A program made the translations under genes and the position numbers. The notes under the pieces are model-generated. The model was given only the letters and a program-made list of their open reading frames with translations, was not told the origin of the DNA and ran no database searches. From contig NW_019174046.1 in NCBI RefSeq assembly GCF_001642475.1, positions 36,695 through 100,694 on the forward strand: a stretch of DNA of 64,000 nt, read 5' to 3'. Of the stretch, positions 12,129-23,118 are shown one piece after another; the stretch's first letter is position 1; each line of letters begins with the position of its first letter. The DNA comes from Fonsecaea monophora. Lineage: Eukaryota; Ascomycota; Eurotiomycetes; Chaetothyriales; Herpotrichiellaceae.

Positions 12129-12722
12129 TTACTGCGATTTCAGCACATTCCCATGTCCGTCTGTATCCCTATTTGCCCTCCAAACGCCTTCTTCGACCTC
12201 ACCAGTATCTGCGAACCACTCTCTCTTCCAGATCTCTGCTCGAGCCTTGACTCTTTCCAGGATCTCTTCGGCACCCGCCCAGCCACTGGCACGGTGCCCG
12301 CTACTCACGCTCACGGCAATGCTCTCTTCTTCAACATTGACCTCGCCCAGGCGGTGGGCGATGACCACCTTCTCTAGCCCATGCTTTTTCTGCACGTCCT
12401 CGGCAATAGCGTAGAGAGACTTGAGGGCGAGGGAAGGATACGCAGAATATGAGAGGCGAGAGACTGGGCGATGGTCGAAGTTGTTGCGGGTGGTGCCCAG
12501 GAACAGAACGTTGGCGCCCGCGGTAGGGGAACGGGTGAATCGCAAGTAGGATGGGATATCGAGAGGGTCATAGACGAGAGAGATATAGATGGTGTCAGAG
12601 GAGAGGGTTTGGGGAAAGTTAGATGGGTTGAGGACAGAGGTTGTCGCAGTACTAGCAGACGAGGTCTGCGTCGAGGACGCATCGGCCCCGTTGGTCAAGG
12701 GTGCTGGAATGTCTGCAGACAT
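12129..12722 (-). CDS. cnxH: Molybdopterin synthase large subunit (MoaE/MOCS2B)
   Basis: This 197-aa protein is the catalytic large subunit of molybdopterin synthase. With the small MoaD-type sulfur carrier it converts cyclic pyranopterin monophosphate to molybdopterin for nitrate reductase, xanthine dehydrogenase and similar enzymes. Family marks are the HRLGEVNVEEESIAVSVSSGHR-type strand (His-Arg, then Ser-Ser-x-His-Arg) and the C-terminal GAEEILERVKARAEIWKRE helix, which carries the conserved lysines, followed by VWRANRD. The N-terminal 40 residues are a Ser/Thr/Ala-rich extension. I chose the ATG at 12722; the frame runs further upstream without another ATG. No intron is seen. It lies in the same orientation as SCO1. 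Confidence 0.88.
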   Translation of the reverse strand: MSADIPAPLTNGADASSTQTSSASTATTSVLNPSNFPQTLSSDTIYISLVYDPLDIPSYLRFTRSPTAGANVLFLGTTRNNFDHRPVSRLSYSAYPSLALKSLYAIAEDVQKKHGLEKVVIAHRLGEVNVEEESIAVSVSSGHRASGWAGAEEILERVKARAEIWKREWFADTGEVEEGVWRANRDTDGHGNVLKSQ

Positions 12723-13855
12723 GGCTCTTCCGGTATGAGGCGAGCTTTTCCTAAAGAGCGGGAAGCAACTGTTCTCTGTCAATGCTCATCAACTTCAATG
12801 ATATCTGATGTTCCATTAGTGCACTAGTTGTGGAATCATGTTGATATGTGGTGGGTCAAGTCTTTGAACGCCTCTTAAGTTACATGCGGTCAAAAGTTCT
12901 GGCTGATAGCTGGGAGTGGCATCTTCTCCAACATCCAAGTGTTTTTCTCGGCTGCACCGCCGATACGTCATACCGGTTCAATAGCTCAGCAGTCTTTCAT
13001 CCCACCACTTCAACTCACCACCGGGCACCTCGCTCTTTCACGACTTGACTCACGCGTGTGTTTCTCACACCTGTACCCCGTGTATGCGAGTCAGCAACAT
13101 GAGACACCAATCAAGGTAGCTCCGTCAACGTCTCCCCGTGAGTTTCTCCCGTCCTTTGCCAGCGAATAGCTGATGTTAGACTACCCGTGACCACCCAACC
13201 ACGCCCTCGCGTCAATGTGAGGCGACTGCACCATGTCCTTTTATTCGCTACCAAAAGAATGCAACTTCGCATCCCGGCCAAAACTCTCCCCCCCACACAC
13301 AAGAGGGCAAGGAAAATCCAAAGCAAACAAAATAATTCCGAATCTTGCAAAAAACCACGATTTGGGCCCTCTTCAATGGAGCCACGTCTACGTCTCACCG
13401 CCTGCCATTTATTCCCTTGTTTTCCACTCATACCGATCAAATCGAGGTGTTTGTGTGTCTAAGACCTCGCGTGCATACAGATTGTCCCAAACAAGAAACC
13501 AGAGTTGCCTAATGAAGAACTTCGTGACCCAGGAACAAGAATGAAGTGGCTGGTAAGCAATGGGATTGGTCGTTGAGTATATGCAAGCTGGGAGACGGCG
13601 TCATCTTGATTCTCTGTCTTGTCAGGGCCAGATAGTGGACATGGAACCAACATGCGGTCCTCATACACATGTATTTGTTATTTCCCATTTGCTCTTGTTC
13701 AATTGCTCTTTTATTTCTGGTGATACATCTCTCTATTTCCGATCATGAACGTCGAGGTACAGTCTTGCAGAAGTGGAGTTTTTGTTACAACGTTACCCTC
13801 ACGCATCGCCATGCTGTGCAGACCTCAACACTAGACACTCCCACCTCTCATTTCA
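12723..13855. other. Intergenic between cnxH and SCO1
   Basis: This stretch holds the cnxH promoter side and the SCO1 3' flank (both genes on the minus strand). Open frames here are short and unrelated to known families; nothing else is supported. Confidence 0.55.
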
Positions 13856-14912
13856 TTAGTTACCGCTAGAAGTCACCTCTTTCTTCTCAAGGTAGGGCAG
13901 CGGTGTCGTATCAATCGGCTTCCTCTCTCTTCTCCAATCCCTGATGTGCTGGAGTACAATGGCCGCCGCACTTTCCGGTGTGTCTTGCCTTCCAATACAC
14001 TCGACGAAGTCACCTTCGGGATCCATCACGTAAAAGTATATGCTGTGGTCCACCAAGTAATCTTCTTCGCCCGGCTTCAGCTCTGGCGGCGTGGAGAAAT
14101 ACACCCGATATTGTTTACACACGTCCTTGGTCTGTTGCCATGTACCAACCAAACCGAGGATAGCAGGGTGGAATTCGGCCAAGTATGCTTTGAGGACATC
14201 GGGAGTGTCGCGATTAGGATCGCACGAGATGAAAATCGGCCGTACTGTGTTTGGGGCTCTCTCTTGGATAATTTCGAGGGCTTCGCCCATCTTGTCAAGC
14301 TCGTCGGGGCAGATGTCGGGACAATGGCTGAAGCCGAAATATATCTACCAGCCAAAACATTCGTGTCAGTCTCAGGAGAACTTCAAACATTGACGCGGGA
14401 GTGCGGACATACGAGTGAATATTTGCCCAATAAATCTTTGTCTGTGAAATCATTGCCATCGACATCCTTCAATGCGAACGGGCCGCCGACCTTCGGCTTC
14501 CCGTAGCCTTTGCTCATCTCGACGATCCTCTTGCGTTCCAACCGTTTCTTCTCGAACTGGAAATAAAATATCATGCCTGCACCGACGCCGACGAAGAGCG
14601 CCGCTGATCTGAATGAGAATGGCTGCACATGGCAAGCGTCAGAGGAAGGCACGTACCCCGGATAAAGATACGTACGCCTGTGCGATGGTACAATCTGTCC
14701 CCCATTCTTAATCTCGAGCTTGAGGAGGAAAAAGGCCGCGTCTGAAGACATTGAGACGGCGGGTCATGTCGTCGTGGTTGCTGCGACTGGAAAGACGATG
14801 GCTTAACTCGGGCGTGCACCGTCTGCAGGTGAATCGATCTGCTTTTACTGGAGGCTAGCGGGGTGGCTAGCCTCTGGACAGCTCTATGCAAGGGAGGCAT
14901 ACGGCCAGGCAT
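13856..14912 (-). CDS. SCO1: Sco1-type mitochondrial copper chaperone
   Basis: Exons are complement(13856..14344, 14413..14622, 14676..14912), 311 aa; the 68- and 53-nt introns have GTATGT and GTACGT donors. Sco1 sits in the mitochondrial inner membrane and hands copper to the Cu-A site of cytochrome c oxidase subunit 2. The first 75 residues are rich in Arg and Ser and lack acidic residues early on, as in a mitochondrial presequence. One membrane helix follows (ALFVGVGAGMIFYF), then a thioredoxin-like domain. The copper ligands are visible: the CPDIC motif (Cys157, Cys161) after FGFSH, and His249 in YLVDHS. Length and order match fungal Sco1 proteins, and the phase-0 junctions restore the motif exactly. 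Confidence 0.95.
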
Positions 14913-15552
14913 TGGATTGAGGAGTTGACAGTGAAGTACAAGAACTGCGTTGGTGATGAGTGGACTGACTAAAGCAACTTTCTATGGCACATGGCATGAT
15001 GGGGTTCAACCACGGCACCCTACTCGCCCACTTGTCAGCGGCGGAGTGGAAGAGCCGGAAGCGCACTCGGCACATACTCACGTGACACAACACAAAATTA
15101 ACATAAACTTACCATTCGTGTGTCTTGCCTCCCTTTCCAAAGACCGCCAGAAGCTCGGAGGAACAGAGTGATATGTTCGGCATATGTCACACAATCCAGC
15201 GTCAGGTGAAGCCTCAAAATCAAGATTAGAGGCGAAGTCCTAGGCCACCGCCCCAGCACGACCCGACCTCCATGTCTACACTATCCCACACCGCGCCCCC
15301 AGCATCAGGTCGAATAGGACCTACCAAAGTGCATCTTCCCATTCTGCTCTTCTTACACGAGTGATCTAGACAGGATCCCAATGTCACTTATAGTCACGGG
15401 TCAGATCAAATGTTCTGGGCATTACGCCACTCTGGAAACCAGATACAGCGAGTGATGGAAGAAGACACGATGAACACATATCCTCACATACACGGATTCC
15501 CTCCATGGTCATTCCCACCACGTCCGGTGGTTGTCTCGTGCGTACGGTCATT
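14913..15552. other. Intergenic: SCO1 promoter side and amidohydrolase 3' flank
   Basis: No gene is supported. The SCO1 leader must start here, and the amidohydrolase transcript (also minus strand) ends here. Confidence 0.55.
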
Positions 15553-17468
15553 CTAACTCTGAACTGTTGGCCTTCCTTCTCGGATTGCGACATCTGGCAC
15601 GATGGGATGCTTGTTCTCATCCTGTCCCGCTACGGGCGGCGGCACATACTCCTTCCTCCCGGCCTTGTGGACACGACCATTGATCATGATGACATTCAAC
15701 TTGCTGTGATCCTGGAGGACGTCAATGTCGTCAATCGGATTGCCGTCAACGAGGATGCAGTCCGCGTAATTGCCTTCCTTGATCTGGCCCATCTCATCGG
15801 CTCGCATCATGACCTTGGCCACGCCGTAGGTGGCGGCGATAATGGACTCGTGAGCAGTAAACCCCATCAAGTTCTTAAAATGGGCCAGGTCGCGAGCATA
15901 TGTTCCGTGAGGAGTCCATGCAAATCCATAGTCACTAACGAGAAGCAGCTTAGCGGTCGTGCGAGCAGATGGTGGATCGAGAGAGTCAGAGGAGCATACT
16001 TACCCGCCAGGAAGAACTACGATGCCTCTCCGATGCATCTCACGAAGTCCTCGCAATGCGATCTCAAGCTCCTGATTATTGCCTTTACGTCAGTATACCT
16101 GACTTGAAGCGGCTGGCACTTATAGGGACTCGCCTTTTTGTACCCAACTTGCTCGGCCTTCTCATGGGAATAACCGAATGCTGCAGCGTCATTCAAAGTT
16201 GCAACGAGCCAATTGATTGCTGGAGCCACGACATGCTTGGTCCGTGCCTCCTCCAGCATGTCCATGCCCTCCTCGTCGATATAAGATCCATGATAAATGA
16301 CGTCCACCCCATGCTGAAACGGTGCTGTGAGCTTATGTCTCGACTATTGCGGTAGGCGAAAGATGGGACCGCACGACTGACCTTGACACACATCTTTACA
16401 GAGTCTCTTGCTCTTGCGTGTGCACAGATGGATTTACCTGCTTTGTGTGCTTCTTCCACGCAGATAGCTGTCTCTTCGTCTGTGAAATAGCAGTCTTGAG
16501 CTGACCGTACTTCGCAGATCTACATTTCCGGTCAGCAACGGTGAGCATCAAGCAGCCTAGACCTTTGGGATCCAACCTCTTCTCCGGACATTACGAGTTT
16601 GATGTTGTCAACCCCAATGCCGACGTGATGTTTGATGACTTCCCTCATCTCCTCAGGTGTGTCTGCAAAAGCAGTGATTGCTGCTTCCAGGTCACCGTCA
16701 CGCTTGGCCATCTCCTTTCCATTGGCGAGAGACCGTGGTCCGGGAATGTCGCCGGCGTAGATGGCATCCCGAATCGCGACGTCGAGACGCTCCTTGGCAG
16801 ATGCAGCACCATAGCACCTTTCCCGAGTCGTCAGTGATCCACTCTCACCCTTCACAGATTCACAGAGAGATTCCGGTCGGAAACCTTACATGGTATAGCC
16901 GGAATCCAGGTAGCATTTTGCACTCCGGGCGGTCAAGAGGGTGTGCTCCTCAACATTCAAGCCGCCCAAGGAAGCGAGATCGCCACCGTTCCAGGAGAAG
17001 TGGGTGTGCGAGTCACCCAGGCCTGGCATCAATGTCCGTCCCTTGCCCTGAAACACTCGAACATCTGGGTTTTGCAGCAACTGCTCCTTGTTGGCGACAT
17101 TGCCGACTGCCTTTAAACGTTCGCCTGGCAAAGCAAGGTCAGCAACGCGGACATAAGAAGAATTCAGACGAGTCCAAGCCGCGGAGAAAGAAGTCATGCT
17201 GCCAGGGACGAGTAATCTCTCGCTCACCTTGGATGAAGACATCGCCACGGTAAGGCGGCTTTCCCGTGCACTCCAAAATGCTGACATCTAGGAAAAGAAT
17301 CTTGGAGTCCGGATCTGTGCCCAGGATCTCGTACTTGGGAGGTTTCACACTCTCGTTGAATTTGATGGCATCGATATAGGCGACGTTGCGTGGGGGCCCA
17401 TCGTAAGGCTCGGGTTGGTAAGCGGGAGACGTCCATGGAACGTCTTCCACGATTCTTGCTGGAGCCAT
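15553..17468 (-). CDS. Metal-dependent amidohydrolase, seven exons
   Basis: Exons are complement(15553..15934, 16004..16071, 16134..16313, 16382..16519, 16577..16817, 16890..17124, 17228..17468), 494 aa. It belongs to the imidazolonepropionase-like amidohydrolases, which hydrolyse amide or cyclic imide bonds with one or two metal ions in a TIM barrel. Metal-site marks are LMPGLGDSHTH (HxH), the His in SICAHAR, the His in VIYHGS and the Asp in PGGDYGFAWTPHGT. The C-terminal beta-sandwich ends with GNYADCILVDGNPIDD. The start is the ATG at 17468; the frame upstream has no ATG. Two donors are atypical: intron 16520-16576 begins GTTGGA and intron 16072-16133 begins GCGAGT (GC-AG). Both choices are the only ones I found that keep the conserved sequence in frame. 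The substrate is unknown. No signal peptide is seen, so it is probably cytosolic. Confidence 0.88.
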
Positions 17469-18407
17469 GCCGGGCAGTTTCAAGGAGAAGGATCAAAAGA
17501 GGTGTTTTGACAACGTCTAACCTCGTCTCTGGTTTCTTCACGTTTGAAAATCCACATACGATGGTTCTTTCCCAGTTATGAAATGTTTTGAGATGTCGGT
17601 GCTGATTGAGAAATAGTCGGGCGAAAGGGGAGAGGAGGGAAGTAAAGGGCACCTCTATCTGACCCTGGCTCAATTTCGCACCTGCATGCATGCTTGGGGT
17701 GGTGGCATTCTCCCAGTATTCGCATTGTCAGTCGAGGGTCTTTGTGCCCCAACGGGAGACAGACTGCAAGGATTGTCTCTCTCCCCTCTTCTCACCCCAA
17801 ACAGGTTATGCCCAAAGGGAAATGGGATGTGAAGGAAACTTGACAATCCCGTCCGTGCCGGATCGTTCTTTCCAATGCACCCCGCAAGTTTAGGGCCCCC
17901 GCGCTATCCATCCACAGGCATCCACGTTACATGTGAACACCTCATTGTTGCAGAAAGAGGGGTTACAAGTCCCCGTCCCCTACCCGCAGAGAGGTCGGCG
18001 TGATTCGACATACAGTACAAGTACCCGGCCGGGAAGGTCCTTGTACTGGAGACTGCGAGTGTGCGAGCCCCTACTTGAGGGCCCAGCGACCCCTCTATTG
18101 CACTTATGCTCACGACTCAAACGATCGTCTGTGGGCAAGTAGCGATAGTCCGGGAATACACGGGGATTGACGGTCTCTCGCTAAACACGGGGAAGATATA
18201 TTACAAACATACCTAGGGACTTTTGGTCTCACGCCCGTCGCTCGATAGGGAAAGGAAACGAACGGATGGGTGTTGTAGGCAGGCAAGCGAGTACGCGCAT
18301 GTTTGTCGTGGAGGGGAACAATTCCTCATCTAGTTATCTTGATTGCGTTCTTGGTCTGGTCAAGTTCGAAACAGGTAAACACCCAACAATAAACAGCACC
18401 CACAGAT
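17469..18407. other. Divergent promoter region, amidohydrolase and cytochrome b5 protein
   Basis: About 0.9 kb lies between two divergently transcribed genes and must hold both promoters and leaders. Short open frames are not conserved-looking. No specific element can be named with confidence. Confidence 0.5.
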
Positions 18408-19004
18408 ATGGTGTGGATGCAAGCCGCGCGGAGAGGTCGATTCGGACCGACGAGACCTCCTCAACAAGACGATGGCGAGGCGACCGTCAATGCCAATGCG
18501 AAAGATGTTGTCGGCGGCGGCAGTAGCGACTACGACGAGAATGGAGAGAGTCGATTCCCCTTCGCGCCAGAGTCATTACCCGACAACGCCCTCCCTTTCA
18601 TCCCCAAGGAACTGGTCCTCGAATGTACCCAGCGGTCGAAACCACAAGATCAAGACAGAACCCAGGATGACGCACAAAGAGGTCTCGGCGACGACCACGG
18701 AAGAGATGAAGACAATCGCTCCAACCCCGCCGTGCGCTCCGGCCGCCCCGAGCGCTGGATCGTCATCGACAACATCGTCTTCGACTGCCGCGACTTCCTC
18801 GCACACCACCCGGGCGGCGAACAGGTCATCCTCAGCTTCGTCGGCGAGGACTGTTCGTGGCAGTTTTGGCGGCTGCACGGCAAAACCGTCATGGAGCAGT
18901 ACGGCCGGGCACTCCGGGTCGGGAGGACCGAGGGCGTCAAAAACCGCTTCGTCGAGCCCGTCAGGTATGTCGGTTTATCGGGGTTGGGGGATGATGGGTG
19001 GTGA
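18408..19004 (+). CDS. Cytochrome b5-like heme-binding protein
   Basis: A 198-aa, single-exon protein with an acidic, disordered N-terminal half (residues 1-115) and a cytochrome b5 fold after that. The heme-site motif HHPGG is clear (first axial His), and the second ligand is probably the His of FWRLHGKT. The tail NRFVEPVRYVGLSGLG resembles the end of other stand-alone fungal b5-domain proteins, so I read through the GTATGT at the end as coding rather than as a donor. No membrane anchor is present, so it is likely a soluble electron carrier or a ligand-binding b5 variant. Its redox partner cannot be told from the neighbours. Confidence 0.78.
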   Translation: MVWMQAARRGRFGPTRPPQQDDGEATVNANAKDVVGGGSSDYDENGESRFPFAPESLPDNALPFIPKELVLECTQRSKPQDQDRTQDDAQRGLGDDHGRDEDNRSNPAVRSGRPERWIVIDNIVFDCRDFLAHHPGGEQVILSFVGEDCSWQFWRLHGKTVMEQYGRALRVGRTEGVKNRFVEPVRYVGLSGLGDDGW

Positions 19005-20164
19005 ACACACGGGGAGATTAGAGAGAGGGAGGGGGGGGGGGGGTTTCTTTTTGGTTAATGGTGAGAAAGAGAGAACAGATCCTGGTTCCTGGTCCTGGGC
19101 ATGAGCTCTCGTTCTGGATCTGGATCTGGATCTGAATGGACTTTGGTCTTTTGTATATACTTCGTTCGTATACAGTACATATTTTTTCGCGGCGGCGAGT
19201 CAGCCCAGAGCAAAGAATCTAAACTGACTTCATCTCATATCTGCTGTGATTGTGCGTCAAAGCCAAACCCTTGGGGAATATTCGGATTCTCTCAATGGGG
19301 GACTTGGGAAAGTGAAACCCGCCCACCCACCAACAAAAACCATCACCCTGTTGTTCCTGAGACTGTGTGTGGTAGAGAGAGATGAGAAGAAGACCAACAA
19401 GTTATGTCTATGTCTATGCGCATTCCCTATTGCTCTACTCCGCGAGGGGCGTATTCAAAGCCACGACGATACTTGTAGCTACCCGCCCGGGAACGTTATG
19501 TCTGTTGCTCGACAGTTCTACAAGTAGATGAGATGAGATGGAAGAGAGTAGAGTATAGTATGGCGATATGGGCGATAAACTTCCTTGGCGAACTCGACCC
19601 CATGGGGTAAGAAACTCTCGTAGGACCTCTACGAGAGTACCTCGTGCTGTGCGTGCAGGAGTGATAAAATAATAGAGGAAGAAAAGTGTGTGAGTGTGAT
19701 TGTCTGGGCATTAAATGGTTGGTGCATTTGGAGTTTTGGGGGGGGGGAAGAAGATCGACATGACAAAGAGGAGAGGGCGGCGAAAGGCGGATGAAGGCGG
19801 CATGGCGGGTAATGATAGACATAGACCATTCAATAGTAGTGGTGACCGGGGCATCCAATAGAAAGGTGTGATAGTAAAGACAGACTTTCTTCGTCTCTCC
19901 TCGTCGGCTTCTCACGCCGGTAAAGTGGCACAGTGGGAGAGTGGTACATATCCGGTGGAAGGATGACTTTAGCCAGCTTCTCTTCAGTCCCCCATCTTTC
20001 ACAGCCTCTTGTCACACGGGGTGAACGAGGCAAAGCAATAGATAACGGTCTCGAATTGGCCATGGAGATTGTCTGACTGCTTCAAACCCTTAAGTAACCC
20101 AAATTTATTACTCTCCTTGTCTGGCAGAGCCGATAAGTGGACTTCCTCATCTGGGGGTTGAACC
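19005..20164. other. Intergenic with two poly-G runs
   Basis: The region holds the 3' flank of the b5-like gene and the promoter of the FAH/hydrolase fusion. It contains G homopolymers at about 19030-19043 and 19738-19748 and a GGATCT hexamer run near 19115-19133. No gene is supported. Confidence 0.55.
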
Positions 20165-22186
20165 ATGGCTACATCAGCGACACCTGGTGGCGGCGGGGTT
20201 TCTCCCAGCAAGAGCTTGACCAACTATGCATCGTATATCCCAGAGGGAAGCAAAAGGCCGAGAATTGGACATCTTGACCTGGACTCCAACACCGTCACAC
20301 CTCTCTCTTACATCTCCGGCACACCGATAAGGAGTCTTTACGAGGTGATTGAAGTGGGCGAAGACGCCATCATCCAAGCCGGAGAGCCGTTCCCGCGGAG
20401 CAAGGCGAGATTGTTACCCCCGATTTATGGCCGGGATATTCTTGCCGTTGGGAAGAACTATGCAGTGAGGACTGGCTTGTCGGATATACTGAGTTGCTCG
20501 TGACTGATGGATGTTCTCCAGGCCCATGCCAAAGAGTTCAATGCTTCCGGGTAAGGTGGCCTTGTGAGAGAGATCGCTCGGTATCGAATGATGGGCTGAC
20601 CATCTTGAGCCTTACAGATATGACAGCTCTGACAAGGTCGATATGCCAACTCATCCCGTCATCTTCACCAAGCGATGGACATCTGCTATCGCAGATGGGG
20701 ACGAGATATACCCCCATCCAGGCTTCACCGAGTCGGTGGACTATGAAGGCGAGATCGGAGTCATCGTAGGCAAGTCTGGATTTCAGATTGATGCAAAGGA
20801 TGCCCTCGAGCATGTCTGGGGGTTTACCATTATCAATGATGTGACGGCTCGCGAACGGCAGCGGGACCATAAGCAGTTTTACCTGGGGAAATCGTGAGTG
20901 GTTATCCGCACCTTGCAGGAGACGGGGTAGCCAGGGTCACCATCCTACTCAAGACCCTCGCAATTTCAGCTAATAGTGCGTCCAGACCAGATACCTTTGC
21001 GCCAATGGGTCCGATCGCGGTCCCAAAGGAGCATCTTCCAAAGGTGCTTACTGTCCAAACTGTCGTGAATGGCGAGAAGCGACAGGAAGCGACAACCGAC
21101 GACTTGATCTTCAGCATCCCGACATTGATCGAGACACTGTCCGCGGCGCAGACACTGCAACCTGGGGATGTGTTGGCCACTGGAACCCCGGCCGGTGTTG
21201 GATTTGGCTTTGATCCCAAGGTGTGGCTGCACCCTGGCGACGAGGTCAAGATCTCCGTAACAGGCCTTGGAACCTTGACAAACAAAATTGCGAGTCCAGA
21301 GTCGAGGATTAGCATCCTCAACCACATTGTCTCGCCTGCCGTGCCCGTTGTGAATGACCGGACGGTCGAGGGCCGTGGACTCAGCTCTGTTGGCTCGAAG
21401 CGGCTGTTCTACCAGCGAAAAGGCGGTGATGATGCTGGGCGGCCCATCTATTTCATTCATGGACTCGGCGGCACTTCAGAATATTTCGGCCCACTAATGA
21501 CAAGGCTGGGGAACTCCTGGACATATCACCTAGCAGATCTCGAGGGCCACGGCCTATCGCCCACATCCGCGACGAGCAAGCTGAGCATCGCTTCTTTTGC
21601 CTCGGATGCGTATCAGCTTTGCTCCCAGGCAGGTATCACCTCCGAGTCCGGCCTCACCGTGGTCGCACATTCGATGGGCTGCTTGGTTGCGATGAAACTG
21701 GCCCTGGATCACCCGGATTTGGTCAAGACGCTCATCCTGCAAGGGCCCGGCCCTTCACCGCTCCCAGAAGCCGCCAGCAAAGCCACATACGCCAGGGCTG
21801 CCCTTGCTCGGGAAAAGGGCATGCTGGGGGTGGTGGATGCGGTCGTGGGCGCAGGCACATCCGATTACAGCAAGGCACATAATCCTCTCGCAATCGCCGC
21901 CGCTCGAGTCTCCTTGTTGGGACAAGACGCCGAAGGATATGCAAAGGCCTGTACTGCACTGGCAGACTCGCACGCCGACACGTTGGACATCTCAGCGTTG
22001 AAGGCGAGAGTGTTGATCATCACGGGAGAGGAGGATAAAGTGTCGCCGCCGGATATGTGCAAGAGGATGAAGGAGCAAATGCCCAACTGCGAGGATGTTG
22101 TTGTTCTTCCGCAGGTTGCGCATTGGCACTTGTTTGAAGCAACCGAGAGTGTTTGTTCAGCTGTCACCGACTTCCTGGGTAAGTAA
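20165..22186 (+). CDS. FAH-family hydrolase fused to an alpha/beta hydrolase
   Basis: Exons are 20165..20464, 20522..20550, 20618..20893 and 20986..22186, 601 aa; exon 2 is only 29 nt. The N-terminal half is a fumarylacetoacetate-hydrolase fold, as in acylpyruvases, 2-hydroxyhepta-2,4-diene-1,7-dioate isomerases and related decarboxylases or hydratases. Visible marks are DILAVGKNY, the metal-site VDYEGEIGVIVG and NDVTARERQ, and GDVLATGTPAGVGFG. After a linker near residues 315-335 the C-terminal half is an alpha/beta hydrolase with oxyanion FIHGLGG, nucleophile elbow VAHSMGC, acid in ITGEEDK and His in VAHWH. The second half resembles meta-cleavage product hydrolases and 3-oxoadipate enol-lactonases. 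One chain could therefore carry out two successive steps of ring-fission product breakdown; that is inference. The next gene downstream is a Zn2Cys6 regulator in the same orientation. Confidence 0.9.
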
Positions 22187-23118
22187 TTAATATCCACAAG
22201 CTGACGTATTTCGGGATCATTTGAGTCAGGATATCGAAGCTAGAAAGAAGAAAATTGTGTAGAAGACTTGTAGACTTACATACAGTATGTACTCTGGTTC
22301 TCTAGATAGAGTTGCTTTTCTACCTTTGCGGTTGGAGACAAGTCGGGCGTTGCCGTCGATCCTGTGGGTGGCTAGAGGTCCTTTGTGCTCAACGGTGGTG
22401 CTTGTAGAGGATCAGCACGGATGTGGCTGTATCTAGTGGTACCTAGTTGTACCTAGTAGTTGTGATGCCCGTAAGGATTTCCCAAAACAACCCGGGACTT
22501 TGCGGGGGAGCAGCAAAAGGGGTGTAGCTCAGTACCATTGATCCCCTCCTGGGACAAGTGTTTAGGGGGGCATTAGGGGTCCGGGGTGTTATTAGGGCCT
22601 AAGTGAAGTCCACCAGCCTCACTATCCCTGCCCTCTAGACGCCCCCAGGACCCTTCCCCCGTTCTTCCCGAATAATCCCTTCATTTCTTATGCCCTTCTA
22701 ATGCCCACCAGTGCCTAGAAATCTTTTACCCGATGGGCCGTTCTTATGCCTAGTGATTCTTATGTTTGTACCTACAAGTGCTTGTGCAATTAGGCTTTAG
22801 TCTCACTATCCCTCCCCCCCCCTCGTCGCCCCCATGTTACACCTCAACCGACCTGGTGCCCGGCCCCGGATTTCTTTTCTCGGTGCTTAACTGGACAAAA
22901 CATTCATCCACGTTGATGACCTTGACACTTCCATCCTGCTTCATCCTTCATCCTTCGTCGTTCTAACCTTCTAACCTTTCACTTGGTCGCATATGCTGAC
23001 TCTCATCGCAGCCACAAATTGCTGTATCAACCATTGAAAGTACCGTCTCGCGTTGATATTGAGTCTTGCTCTCTCGTCCCTCCACTCAAAGAGCTGCGGA
23101 TTTGCTTTTCCGTGTTAC
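22187..23118. other. Intergenic upstream of the Zn2Cys6 gene
   Basis: This is the 3' flank of the fusion gene and the promoter and leader of the transcription factor. It has C/T-rich patches (about 22811-22835) and repeated short words such as GTACCTAGT and TTCTTATGCC. No gene is supported. Confidence 0.55.

Noticed and set aside
18963..19004. GTATGT near the end of the cytochrome b5-like gene as a splice donor
   Set aside because: Reading through gives a short tail (RYVGLSGLG) typical of the family followed by a stop; no plausible downstream exon was found.
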